From assembly GCF_029168945.1 (NCBI RefSeq), contig NC_083605.1, positions 32,439,280 to 32,503,279 of the forward strand: a DNA stretch of 64,000 nt. Direction: 5' to 3'. The stretch's first letter is position 1; each line of letters starts with the position of its first letter. Position numbers and translations under genes: made by a program. Below, in pieces: positions 33,340-46,183 of the stretch. The stretch is from Cannabis sativa (taxonomy: Eukaryota; Streptophyta; Magnoliopsida; Rosales; Cannabaceae). The notes under the pieces are model-generated. The model made no database searches, had not been told where the DNA came from, and saw only the letters and a list, made by a program, of their open reading frames with translations.

Positions 33340-36300
33340 TAATTGATTTACTTGCAAGAAATTTGGACTTTAAAACGATTGTTTGTATGTTCTTTGGATG
33401 GTATCATGTTGTATTGAGTGTTATTTGATGATTGATTGATGTTTGTGAAATTTTCGTGAAAAATAATTGCGATTTTATCTCTGAAATTATTTTTATTGGA
33501 TAGTATGGAAAAAATTAAGCAAGTTAGCCTTTTACAGAACTTAATTTGGATTTTATTTAAATTAGTTATGATTTTTTGAAGATTTGAAAACAATTGTTTT
33601 GTCTTTGATTTTTTTCTCTGCGATCGCAAATCTGTCCGTACAGTTTCGAATTTTTTTGTTTTTCTTCGATTTTTCATGCTTTTTCATGGAATTAACTTCC
33701 AATTTTTTTGTATAGTTTTGTATTTATACTATTACTATTCCTAATTCAATTCTAATTATCATTTTGAATTAATTTAATATTTTTTAAATTTAATTCAAGA
33801 TATTAGTGTAATTTGAATTTGAATAGAATTAGTATCTATCTTCTTGCTTAAAAAACTATCTTATTTTTAAATTTGATTATATCTTATTTTTTTTTAAATT
33901 TAAGGTCAGATTTTATAAGATATTTATAAAATCTTTTAAGATATTTTTAAGATATCTTATCTTTTAAGATATTTTTAATTATATCTTATCTTTTAAGTTT
34001 TTTTAAATTAAATCTTTTTAGATATTTTGACATTATTTAAATTTAAAATAAGATATTTATAATCATGTAATTTTAAATTGATGTAAGATATTTTGCTAAC
34101 TTTTAAATTTTGTTATTTTATTTATTTAAATTAAATTTAAAATCTGAAAAGATATTTATTTATCTTTTCTTATTTTTTATTTAATTTTATTTATAAAATA
34201 ACATTTAAAATTTAAAAGTAGTTAGCAAATTTTTGAAATGATATTTAGGTTGGTTGAAACCTAATTTTTCAAAAAAATTGTAGGTTTAATTTTAAATTTT
34301 TTTTTAATTTTCGAATTTTTCAATTTTTTTTTAAATTTTTCGAATTTTTTTTATTTAATTAATTATTTTCGAAATTAAATATTTAATTTAAAATTAAATA
34401 AATCCTACATCCAACTATCCAGCCAACCTTGTTGCAGGAGTATGTGTTTTAGCTTGTTTGTAAGTTTTCAAAACCTATTATTACTTGATTGCAAATAGCC
34501 ATGGTTACTTTTTGCCAGATCTAATGATCTGATGGCTCCCTTGGTCAAGATAATAATTTGTAACATGTATATTTACAATCTTCTTTCATCTGTGTATGAC
34601 CTAGCAACATGATAGGACCCATCCAAAGTGTGCCTGTGTAAGCCTATGTGTTTAATTTTATTATAGATGCATATAGGTTAATGTTGCTAAAATAAATTAT
34701 CATAGTTATTGATAGAATTTATTTAGGCCCATTTAGTTTTTGGGCCTATTCAATTAATAACAGTTGTTCTTATTAAGGTTAAATTCCTCTCTTTTGGGCC
34801 TTGTGTGAGAGTTGGGAGCCATAGAAGTGGGTACGACATACTGAACCCAGCACCCCCTCACACAAACCACCCCAATTGTGAAGGCCCATTTGCCTGATTT
34901 GAACAACTGTACTAGGTTAATTACACTAGTTTAACCTAATAAAATTGATTAGCAACATAATTAATTTCATTTATTTTAAAATTAATTTAAGAAAATTATA
35001 GTTTAAAGAATTCTTTATTCTAAGCTAAACTATATGTATTTTCTTGTATTTAATTAAATATAGAATTATAACCATCTAGATTCTTTCTAGAACTTAATTT
35101 AAATTTTTCATTAAATATTCTTATTTAAGTTGATATTTAGTTATCTACAACTAACCAACTTAAATCTGAATATCTTTTGAATTTCAAATTTCAAAATTAA
35201 GTTGAGGAATTTTAGGCATTGGTTATTAAGATTCTTTAGATATTTTTAAGTTAATATCTTTTCGAATATTAACTTAAAATGGAATATTTTCAAATTAAGT
35301 GGTTACAACTTAATTTTTGATATTTAATTAAATTTAAATTTGAAAAATATTTAAGTTCTAGATTTTTTCTAATACAACTTAAATTAGATATTTTTTCAAA
35401 TTTTGTGGAAAAGATACTTAGTCAAATAAGATATTTTCTAGATAGTTATTTCTAGACTACTTATTATTTCTAATATTAAATAGGAAAATATTATAAATTG
35501 TGAAATTAATTATTTAATTAATTTTGGTACAATTTATTTTAAGTATATTTTTCCTAGTATTAAACTAGAAATTAATAATTAAGCCTTCTCTACACTTAAT
35601 TATTTATTTCTTGAATTTAATACATTTAATTAATTTGAAAATTAAATATCTAAGTTGATTTTTATCATCATACTTAAATATTTCTTTTTCATGACATTTA
35701 ATTAAATAGAAAATTATTTTTAGTTGATTTTTTTTTCAACTAAATTTAAATAATTTTCAAAATATATTTTTCTTTATTTTATTAATCAATTTTCGAAATT
35801 GCATTTCTTAAATGCTAGAATTTCGAATTTTATCCTGAAAAATAGATTAAGTTGTAAATTAATTATTTATTTTAATTAATTCTTGGATTAACTTAAATCA
35901 ATGATTTTTTTCATTTATTGATTAATTTAAAATAAATTGAATTAAAGTATATTATTAGAAATTGAATTAATTAGTCAAAGGAAAATCTAGATAGGTGATA
36001 TTTTTGCTTGAAGTATTTTTCTAGTGTATTTAATTAAATAGAAAATTAATATTTAAGTTGATTTTCATCATCATACTTAAATATTTGAAATTTTTCTTAT
36101 AAATTTAATTAAATAGGAAAATTATATTTTTTGTTGTAAATTAATTTTATTAATTAATTTTGGGCCAATATTAAATTAGAATGATTTTTGCAGGATTTAT
36201 TTTTTATTTTAATATGCATTTTTCGAAAATTGTATTCTTAAATACTTTAATTTTTCGAAATGCAATATATATTTATAGAAAATTAAATTTGAGTTGTAAA

Positions 36301-36599
36301 TTAATTTAAATTAATTTTGTAACAACTTAAATATTTTTTTTCTAAATATTTATTGGAAATTATTACTAAGATGGAAATAATTCATGTTATTTTCACATCC
36401 ATCTAAGTAAAATTTATAAATATTAAATTAAAATTTATATTTGGAATTTTTCATTCTAAATTGTAAATTTTAATTAAATAAATATATATTTAAAATAAAT
36501 AGAATAAATAAAGAGAATCAAAGAAAATACAACTCACTTTAAATAATGAGCTTGATTATTATTAAGATATTCGATCTCCATTGTTGGTCTTACAAAAGT
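33340..36599 (+). other. AT-rich leader of copia element A
   Basis: More than 3 kb without a supported gene. Clusters of short AT palindromes lie at about 33900-34020, the 120-bp conserved block at 34776-34895, and very AT-rich sequence fills the rest. The frame at 33348-33677 is low-complexity and its like appears in the D leader, so I do not call it a gene. Confidence 0.75.
34776..34895 (+). repeat. Conserved 120-bp leader block (copy in element A)
   Basis: Same length as the copies in elements C and D. In this orientation the arms TTGTGTGAG and CTCACACAA are perfect complements and enclose a GGGT...ACCC pair. It is an obvious GC-rich island in the leader. Confidence 0.75.
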
Positions 36600-36630
36600 T
36601 AAATGTTTTCAATATAACCTCGAGACGCTA

Positions 36631-36936
36631 GACTTCGTCCCCCTATGGATGGTTATTCGTTGAACGCATTTAACACCGTAAGATTTCATTTGATAAGTGT
36701 TTTGTAAGTTTTCGTCTCTATTAGACTCTCCCCTACGGTGACTACTTAGAGATAAACTTATGAAACATGAAACAATGGTGGAAGCTCATAAAATGAGAAT
36801 AACCTTGACTCTCGCCTACCGGGACAACGTTGGATTCTTATTTTGATCGAATAAAAGGTTGCTAGAATGGTTTCTATTTTAGATGAGCTGACAACTCTAT
36901 TCAATAAATGATGCTTTGACTCTCGCCTACCGGGAC
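36631..36936 (+). repeat. Four spaced copies of a leader motif (element A)
   Basis: GACTCTCGCCTACCGGGACA occurs near 36807 and 36918. Weaker relatives lie at 36723-36742 and 36631-36652. A further degenerate copy may lie near 37299. The spacing matches that in element C. Confidence 0.75.
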
Positions 36937-37824
36937 ACTGTATCAGTTTGTTGAAAACCTTGGAAATCATATAGGATTGTATGTTTGAGTATTTTCACTA
37001 GTCATTCCTACTTGCTATATGTTTATAATTTCTGAATTGTGTATGAATTTATATTGAACCATGTTATTTTCTGTTATTAAGTTGTAGTTTAATTTCGAAT
37101 CTTCATTGTTGGTCCAACATGTTTGTTTATCTAATGAGATAAATCCCTAGTGGATTTTCACCATTAGACATACATAATAGCGTTAGATCTCGAAAGATAA
37201 ATATTGTATATGCGACATCTAGCTGTTCATCAATTGATGGCACCTTAGACTAGTATTTTTACGATATGAAACAAGAAGATTGTATAAATAAGATTACTTT
37301 GACTTTCGCTAATCGAAGCATCGTTGGATTCTTATTTTAAATGAAATTATCCTAATTCCTCTTAGCTTATTCATTTCGAATTAGCTTTAAAAACATATCA
37401 TTGGATGAATGGTCTATAAATCATTTCATGTCATTTCATATGACGCATATGATTATAATCCCGAAATTCTATTCCCAATTGATATAAATCCTCAATCTTA
37501 GAAATCTCCTACTTGTATGGGCAAATCTGACTTAGAGTTTAAATTAGTAGTGGTGGTCCAAGAAAGAATTACTCATTATATTTGGTATAAATTTAAGTCT
37601 TTGACTTTAATTTTAGATTCCAAATAGAAATTTTCTTATATTTCTAATTCCAGAATACAATACAGTTACACTTTTTCAAGTGTTTAATATCCATCTTCTA
37701 TTAATGGATTAAAACTGTATGGAATATGAGTTAGGTATTCTGTGACCAGGATCCACTTGCAGTATTCTAAGAACTCTTTGATGTAACAAAACCTATGTCA
37801 TCAAAAGACACTACCACATTTTAA

Positions 37825-39735
37825 TCTATGGCATTTGTATCTTGTTCATAGTGGATTTGACAAGATCAATCTCTGCAAAGAGTTAATATGCCTATATCCA
37901 CTGAAAGTAGTTCATCTCATTCGCAGATGGATGTACATTCAGGGGTGGATATGAGTTTTTCGTTGTATTCTTAAAACGATAACTCTAGATTATACCTTTT
38001 AGCAAGAAATTTGAAATGTTTGAAAAATTTCATTAATTTCTAGCAATGGTTAAAACCATTAAGGTAAGTGGTTAGAGATCTTGCGAACTGATAGGGGTGG
38101 AGAAATAGTTAGTAGATATGTAGTTCAAAGATCATTAAATTGATTTTTGAATTATATCCAAACTTACCTCCCCAGAAATTTCGAGTTGCATATTGATGAT
38201 TAGTTACTAGTCGTTGCCTAAATCCTTCTATGGTAATACAATTTCAGAATGATGTAATGGTTGTATACTTAATGTAAATCATTACTAGATTCATGGATGA
38301 CCTAATCAAAATCTTAAGAAAAGCTAGAACTGTTAACCATGGTTTCTTAGCTATTCTAAGTGATTAGGGGTGGACCATCCCATTGTCAATAGATAAGAAA
38401 GTATTTGTTCAAACAAATACTACTTTTCTAAGTTAATGACTAAGTCTGAAAACAAGTAGCAAATAAAAGAGATATTTAATTCTTGATTCCAAAAGTGTTC
38501 TATCATCTTATTTGATATATGATGATCCCACTGCCTCTGTTGTCTTGTCACAACCGAAGAGATCAATACCATTTAGTTTTCTTAGACATAATTCACGGTG
38601 CCTTGTCGTAGTGGGAGAGTTTCTAGGAACTCACCTTCTTATGACTTGGAAGACACTAGTGATTGAAATCCATTGTGAGTTTAAACAAGTAATGGATTGT
38701 TAAGATAAGAAACTAAGAAGAAAGCCAATAGAACTATGGTTTAATCCATTCAAATGGAATAACCTAAAGTTTTCTATTACAAGGACACAAAAGGAAATTT
38801 TCGTTTATAAGTCCATTCAATGGACTTAACAAACTTCCTGTTCCTAGTATTATAGGTTTGAGTTTATCTAAACCTATGGCTTGTGGTATACCTGGTAATT
38901 ACTTACTCTAATGCAAGCAACTTATTTTAGTAAGATGCTGAAGCATTTTCTTTCTAATGGAAATCTATAGAAGCTTCACAACTTCTAAGGCATAGATTTT
39001 ATTTATCTAAGGAAAAGTCTCAACTATTCCAGAAAAGATAAAGCCATGAAAGAATTTCTTATTTCAACAGTGAGAGGTCTTAGATATGCTTTTGCATGCC
39101 TTAGACCAGACACCTGCTGTTGAGTGGGAGTAATGAGTAGGTATCAGATTAATCCAGGAGAAGAACATTGGAAGACAATCAAGTAAATCCTAAGATTAAG
39201 AAGAGGAACTATATGTTAGTCTATAAGGGTGTGTTTAAAACTCTTAGACTACACCATATCAGATTTCGAAATTTGCCTTTGTGCTAGTAAATCTTTCTGA
39301 TAAGATTGTGATTACTCTTGGGGTGGAATAGTGATTTTGGAGAAGTGTAAAAACCTATCTGAAGTCTCTAGGTCTACCACAGAGGGACTGAATGTTAAGG
39401 TTGCAGGAAAGGTACTTATTCACTCTAAGGAAAGTTCTATACATTTTTGGCATCATTCCAAATTGCCTTAAACTACTAGTGTTAATTTCCTGATTAACCA
39501 AAAGTAGTTGCCAAAAGTATAGAATCCAGTATCCCAAGAGAGTAGACATATAGAGAGGAATTTCACATTATCAATGATTTTGTGATTAAAGGAAGAGTAA
39601 TGGTGGAGAAAAGGTTGTGTTTAATTCAACCTTTCAGATCCTATTACGAGGAGTTTACTACTACTACATTGATTTGTATATCAAGGTGTTGAGATTATTT
39701 GAAACGCACTTTTTGTTTTATATTAGTGCAAGTGG
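37825..39735 (+). pseudogene. Degenerate copia pol of element A
   Basis: Relics in the right order but full of stops and shifts. A GAG-pre-integrase piece resembling LWHL..GFDKIN lies at about 37828-37880. An integrase-core piece, ILRTDRGGEIVSR, is at about 38075-38110. RT/RNase H pieces, including RGLRYAFACLRPD and MSRYQINPGEEHWKTIK, are at about 39075-39185. No gag is seen upstream. Between relics the sequence is too diverged to align by eye. Confidence 0.8.
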
Positions 39736-39740
39736 GAGTT
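39730..39740 (+). other. Polypurine tract of copia element A
   Basis: AAGTGGGAGTT lies immediately before TGTTGGG at 39741. Confidence 0.85.
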
Positions 39741-41621
39741 TGTTGGGTTTTATGCCCTAAATAAAACTCATTTCAATATAATCAGATTTACTTATTAATA
39801 TAGATCAGAACTAACATTTAATGTTGCATAGTTCACATGATTTATTTCATGATTATATGTACATAATGTATAAATTCATCTGAAACCCTTTTCACATACT
39901 CGATCCTGTTTATTGTGCTGTCAACACATTGGAAAGTAAACATGACTATGTGAATAAAGTTTCCTAGATTTATCAGACATAGGGTTTTACTGATATGATA
40001 ATCTACAACAGAGTTTACTTGCATTTGGAGAAGTGCTATGTTCTTTCCAGAGCATTGGTTAAAGTAAAGCTCAGGTTGGATGCATGGAGTATGCATCGGA
40101 AGGGACCGATATTGAACTTTGACTTAGATTTATTAAACTTACCGTAATATCTATTCAAGTCAATATCGCCAAGTTGATCCTAGATCAAATGTTCTTAATC
40201 CTGTTATGATTAGGCTCAATCTTGAAAGGCTATTCGTGTTCTTTGATTTGTTAGTTAAGCCTACTTTTAGGTCAGGGTGATACGTACATTTTGGGAACAC
40301 GGTAGTGCAATTGAGTGGGAGCGCTATCATAAACATGGAATCTATAGCTTCTATCTGGCGAATAGTAAGCAAAGGATGATCTCCTTCGAGCTTGACCAAA
40401 CGAACATAAATGGTGGAGTACTCATTTCACATAAGCTGAAATATCATTTATACGGGGTCAAGTGTTTTATGGAATAAATACATTGTAGGGTGTAACGGTA
40501 ATCTAATCCCTTTACAGTGTAGATCATTCATATAGAGGATCATTGATCACATTAGGATTATAACAATGGATAACTAATGATGTGTCTATATGGTGGAACA
40601 TATAGAGCATTCTATATACTGAGAGTGCAATTCTAAGTTCTATGCGTGGATTCAACGAAGAATTAATAAGTTAGTGAATTTTAGTGTTAAATTCTTGATC
40701 TACTTATTGGAAGCTCGGTTATATAGACCCATGGTCCCCCCACTAGTTGAGATAATATTGCTTGTAAGACTCATGTAATTGATTTTGATTAATTAATTAT
40801 AATTCACAAATTAGACTATGTCTATTTGTGAAATTTTCACTAAGTAAGGGCGAAATTGTAAAGAAAGAGTTTATAGGGGCATATTTGTTAATTATGATAC
40901 TTTGTATGGTTCAATTAATAAATATGATAAATGACAATATTATTTAATAATTATTTATAGTTATTAAATTGTTAGAATTGGCATTTAAATGGTTGAATTA
41001 GGAAATTGGCATTTTTGAGAAAATCAGATACAAAAGGTGTTAAAATTGCAAAATTGCAAAGCCCAAGGCCCAATCCACTAATGCTTGGCCGGCCACCTAT
41101 TGTAGGTTTTTAAATTGATTTTTTCATTATTTTAATGCCATATAATTCAAATCTAACCCTAGTGGAATGCTATAAATAGATAGTGAAGGCTTCAGGAAAA
41201 ACACTTCTTCTGATTCAGAAAATCTGAGCCTCTCTCTCTCTCCCTATCTTTAGCTACCACTTCTTCTTTCTTCTTCCTTTGAATTTCTAAATCCTTAGTG
41301 ATTAGAGTAGTGCCCACACACATCAAGCAATACCTCAATCATAGTGAGGAAGATCGTGAAGAAAGATCATCAGCAAAGGAGATTCAGCATCAAAGATTCA
41401 GAGAAAGAGATCCAGGTTCAGATATTGATAATGCTCTGCTACAGAAAGGAATCAAGGGCTAGAAATCTGAACGGAAGGAGTCATATTATTCCGCTGCAAC
41501 CAATGTAAGGTTTCTTAAACTTTATATGTGTTTAATTTATCGTTTTAGAAAGTTCTTATTTAGGATGTTAATAAACATACTTGTGAGTAGATCTAAGATC
41601 CTGGTAAAATAATTTCCAAAA
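39741..41621 (+). repeat. 3' LTR of copia element A
   Basis: Almost identical to 31442-33320, two bases longer in a TC run near 41230. The TATA box TATAAATA is at 41171-41178. Its terminal CA has become AA. Confidence 0.92.
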
Positions 41622-41626
41622 ATAAT

Positions 41627-41957
41627 CTAGAGTCATAAAATTAAATAATTTTAAAATAATATTAATATTTATATATTTATGAAACAAACAGTACTAACAT
41701 CCCGTTAAACTTAACAGAATATTCTTTTATTTTTAAAGTATATTCTGTTAAACCAACAAAAATGGTTAGATAGCCACTTTTTATATATAAAGAAATTAGC
41801 TATATTTTAGATTAAAAGATATATTTATCTTTTTAATTTGAAATATTATATTAAAATTATCTTATATGATAAATTAAATAATTAATAAATTTGAAATTAA
41901 CCTAGATATTTTTATAGATATTCTAACTATAATATTTTTAAATTCAAAATTAGTTAT
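41627..41957. other. AT-rich spacer, nothing recognised
   Basis: Lies between the element A target duplication and the LINE target duplication. No reading frame or repeat of note. Confidence 0.6.
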
Positions 41958-41971
41958 TTTGTTAAATATTT
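41958..41971 (-). repeat. LINE target-site duplication, left copy
   Basis: TTTGTTAAATATTT is repeated exactly at 50634-50647, flanking the LINE. The poly(T) that follows is the LINE poly(A) tail seen from the plus strand. Because the duplication itself ends in T, its boundary with the tail is uncertain by a few bases. Confidence 0.85.
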
Positions 41972-44283
41972 TTTTTTTGAACAAGAATATGAATCTTTAT
42001 TCAAACCAGCAAGAACAACCAAAGGTTACACAACAGTAACAGTCCGAGACCCTGCACTTAAGACCAGCCGAAAATTACATTTAAAATGTAGCTATCTAGG
42101 TTCCCTTTTCCCCCATTACAACCCATTAAACATCTAGATTTTACACAAGATTTGATCTCTTTACTCAAGGTACTAACTGTCTTACAACTCAGCTCAAAAA
42201 TACAACTATTTCTGTTTGTCCAAACTATGTACAAAGTTGCCAAAATGACAGTGTTAATAACCCTTTCCTGCATACTGTTGGCTGCCTTGGAGAACCATAT
42301 GTTCAAGTCGACTGACCAGTCAAATTGGCCACACCGTTTGGTAATCTCACCAGTCAGTTTTTGGGTAAAACAGCAGTGCACAAACAAATGCTGGTGCGAC
42401 TCATTTTCCCTACAGCAGACCGAGCATAAAGGAGAAGAGATTGACAAAAACCGGCTAAGGTTGTCTCTGGTTAGCAGCTGGTTGTTCACAATTTGCCAAC
42501 CTATGAATCGATGCTTTGGAAGGACCATTCTATTCCAAATGTTTCTTGCATAATCAACCTTGTGGGCTTGAATATAAGAGAGATAAAACAGTTTAGCACT
42601 GAACTTACCTCTTTTTATAGCAGCTATGACATTTGATTCATTGACAGTTGAACGAAGATGAAGGATTTTTTTGAAGTACCAGCTCGCATCTTGCTTGAAT
42701 TTAACTATCCAGAAGCTCAACCCTCTCAGATATATCGCATCAATCCACCTAACCCAGAGGTTGTCCTGTTTGCTGGATATAGCCTAGATATACTTTGCCA
42801 TAAGCGTTATGTTCCAAATCTTCCCTTCTCTGAAGCCAAGACCTCCTGAGTTCTTGGGGAGACAAACTTTCTCCCAAGAGGGAATATGGAATTTGCTTCT
42901 GTTTCCCTTGGAGCCCCAAAGGAAGTCTCTACAACATTTGTCAATAGCCGCCGTGATATTTCGAGGAAGCAAGAATAAACCCATCCAATAGTTCCTGATT
43001 CCCAGAAGAATTGAATGGATCAATTGAGCTCTTCTGGCAAAAGAGAGGTTTCTGCTAGCCCAAGTGTGTAAATTCTTATGGAGTTTATCAAGGATGATAC
43101 CACAGTCAGCAGATCGCCATTTGGTAGGTCTTAGATACACACCTAGGTACTTCAAAGGGAAAGAACCCTCTTCCATTTGTAAGATGTTAGCAAGTCTCTG
43201 TTTACAGGAAATTGGAATACCCCCAAAGAACACCGTTGATTTGGCTTTGTTGGCAATCAAACCTGTTGCTTCACTAAATCGTTGGAAGGCCTCTTTCACT
43301 ATCTTAACTGATTTGTCATTGCCCTTGCAGAAGATAATAAGATCGTCTGCAAAGCAAAGATTGACAAGGCCTAAGGATTTGCAAAGAGGGTGAAACCCAA
43401 ATCCCTTCTTAGAACTCTGAATCAGAAGTCTAAATAAATACTCCATTATGAGCACAAATAGAAGCGAAGACATCGGGTCCCCTTGACGAAGGCCTTTTTC
43501 ACCCTTAAAAGAACCTTGGATTCTTCCATTAAGCAGAAGGGCATAAGAGGCTCCTTGAAGACAACTTAATATCCAGGTAATAAACTTTGAAGGGAAGCAG
43601 AGAGCTTTTAAGATATCAGCCACAAAGCACCAGTCAACCGTATCATAGGCCTTGCTCAAATCAATCTTCATGATACATCTAGAAGAAATGTTCTTCCTAG
43701 TGTAACCTTTGAGAAGATCCTGCAAAATCAAAACATTGTGAGCTAAAAGCCTCTTCTTAACAAAGGCACCTTGGTTTTCATGAATAAGCTCAGGAAGAAC
43801 TTCCGAGAGTCTAGTACAAATCATCTTTGAAATGCATTTGTAAGTTGTAGTGCAGCAGGCTATAGGTCTGTAGTCAGAAGCTCCTTGAGGATTATCAATT
43901 TTGGGGATAAGAGATATGGATGTTGCACTCACTTCTTGAGGAAGCTTTCCAGATGGGAAAAACCCCAACACCGCACAAGAGAAGTCATCTCCAATATCAT
44001 TCCATAGCTCTTTGAAAAAAGCCGCACCAAATCCATCAGGGCCCGGACTTTTGGACGAGTGAATGCCAAATAAAGCTTCTTTGACATCCTTCTTGTTGAA
44101 CGAACGAATAAGTCTCACTTGATGTTCGATAGTAAGTTTATTCCCAAACTCAAGGCAGTCCTCTTCCAATCTTCTTGAAGCCGAGCTTTGTCTCCCCATG
44201 AAATTGCGGAAGTGGTTTAAAAAATGCTCAACCACTTTGTCATACTCATCAATGACCAACCCATTGACAGTGAATGAACATAC

Positions 44284-46174
44284 TGTTGGGTTTTATGCCC
44301 TAAATAAAACTCATTTTAATATAATCAGATTTACTTATTAATATAGATCAGAAATAACATTTAATGTTGCATGGTTCACATGATTTATTTCATGATTGTA
44401 TGTACATAATGTATAAATTCATCTGAAACCCTTTTCACATACTTGATCTTGTTTATTGTGTCGTCAACACATTGGAAAGTAAACATGACTATGTGAATAA
44501 AGTTTCCTAGATTTATCAGACATAGGGTTTTACTAATATGATAATCTACAACAGAGTTTACTTGCATTTGGAGAAGTGCTATGTTCTTTCCAGAGCATTG
44601 GTTAAAGTAAAGCTCAGGTTGGATGCATGGAGTATGCATCGGAAGGGACCGATATTGAACTTTGACTTAGATTTATTAAACTTACCGTAATATCTATTCA
44701 AGTCAATATCGCCTAGTTGATCCTAGATCAAATGTTCTTAATCCTGTTATGATTAGGCTCAATCTTGAAAGGCTATTTGTGTTCTTTGATTTGTTAGTTA
44801 AGCCTACTTTTAGGTTAGGGTGATACGTACATTTTGGGAACACGGTAGTGCAATTGAGTGGGAGCGCTAACATAAACATGGAATCTATAGCTTCTATCTG
44901 GCGAATAGTAAGCAAAGGATGATCTCCTTCGAGCTTGACCAAACGAACATAAATGGTGGAGTACTCATTTCACATAAGCTGAAATATCATCTATATGGGG
45001 TCAAGTGTTTTAAGGATAAAATACATTGTAGGGTGTAACGGTAATCTAATCCCTTTACAGTGTAGATCATTCATATAGAGGATCATTGATCAAATTAGGA
45101 TTATAACAATGGATAACTAATGACGTGTCTATATGGTGGAACATATAGAGCATTCTATATACTGAGAGTGCAATTCTAAGTTCTATGCGTGGATTCAACA
45201 AAGAATTAATAAGTTAGTGAATTTTAGTGCTAAATTCTTGATCTACTTATTGGAAGCTCAGTTATATAGACCTATGGTCCCCGCACTAGTTGAGATAATA
45301 TTGCTTGTAAGACTCGTATAATTAGTTTTGATTAATCAATTATAATTCTCAAATTAGACTATGTCTATTTGTGAATTTTTTCACTAAGTAAGGGCGAAAT
45401 TGTAAAGAAAGAGTTTTAGGGGCATATTTGTTAATTATGATACTTTGTATGGTTCAATTAATAAATATGATAAATGATAATATTATTTAATAATTATTTA
45501 TAGTTATTAAATAGATAGAATTGGCATTTAAATGGTTGAATTAGAAAATTGGCGTTTTTGAGAAAATCAGATGCAGAAAAGATAAAACTGCAAAATTGCA
45601 AAAAGTGAGGCCCAAATCCACTATGCATGGCCGACCACTTTTGTAGGCAATTTAAACTGATATTTCATTATTTTAATGCCAAATAATTCAAACCTAACCC
45701 TAGTGGAATGCTATAAATAGATAGTGAAGGCTTTAGAAAAATTATACTTTTCTTCTGACACTTCTGAATCAGAAAACCTGAGCCTTTCTCTCTCTACCTT
45801 GGCCGCCACCCTCTCTCTCTCTTCTTCCTTAGAATTTCGAAATTACCTTAGTGATTAGAGTAGTGCCCACACACAGCAAGCAATTCCTCAATCATAGTGA
45901 GGAAGATCGTGAAGAAAGACCATCAGCAAAGGAGTTTCAGCATCAAGGATTCAGAGAAAGAGATCCCGATTCAAATCTTGATAATACTCTACTACAGAAA
46001 GGATACAAGGGTTAGAGATCTGAACGGAAGGAGTCATTTAATTCCGCTGCACCCAATGTAAGGTTTCTTAAACTTTATACGTGTTTATTTCATCGTTTTA
46101 GAAAGTTCATATTTAGGGTGTTAATCAACATACTTGTGAGTAGATCTAAGATCCTGGTAAAATAATTTCCAACA
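44284..46174 (+). mobile_element. Solo LTR of the copia A family, inserted in LINE ORF2
   Basis: TGTTGGGTTTTATGCCC to TTTCCAACA, 1891 bp, with a TATA box at 45711-45720. The perfect target duplication CATAC is at 44279-44283 and 46175-46179. It is somewhat diverged from the two LTRs of element A. Complete termini with matching duplications and no internal DNA show an LTR-LTR recombination remnant. Confidence 0.93.
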
Positions 46175-46183
46175 CATACTTTG

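Larger units (their letters stand above)
31442..41621 (+). mobile_element. Ty1/copia element A with decayed coding region
   Basis: LTRs lie at 31442-33320 and 39741-41621. The flanks ATAAC (31437-31441) and ATAAT (41622-41626) are a target duplication with one C-to-T change. The order is LTR, PBS, a leader of nearly 4 kb, degenerate pol, polypurine tract, LTR. The LTRs differ at roughly 13 sites in 1.88 kb. The last bases of the 3' LTR read AA instead of CA. No gag was found, so the copy would depend on proteins made elsewhere. Confidence 0.92.

Noticed and set aside
33348..33677. 109-codon Lys/Asn-rich minus-strand frame
   Set aside because: AT-rich low-complexity leader sequence; homologous leader in C and D does not keep the frame intact.
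41622..41626. Considered element A to lack a target duplication
   Set aside because: Setting the 3' LTR end at 41621 by alignment with the 5' LTR gives ATAAT against ATAAC, a match with one transition, so the insertion is probably intact.
43064..43393. Plus-strand frame opposite LINE RT (also 42152-42553)
   Set aside because: Shadows of the LINE ORF2 coding strand.
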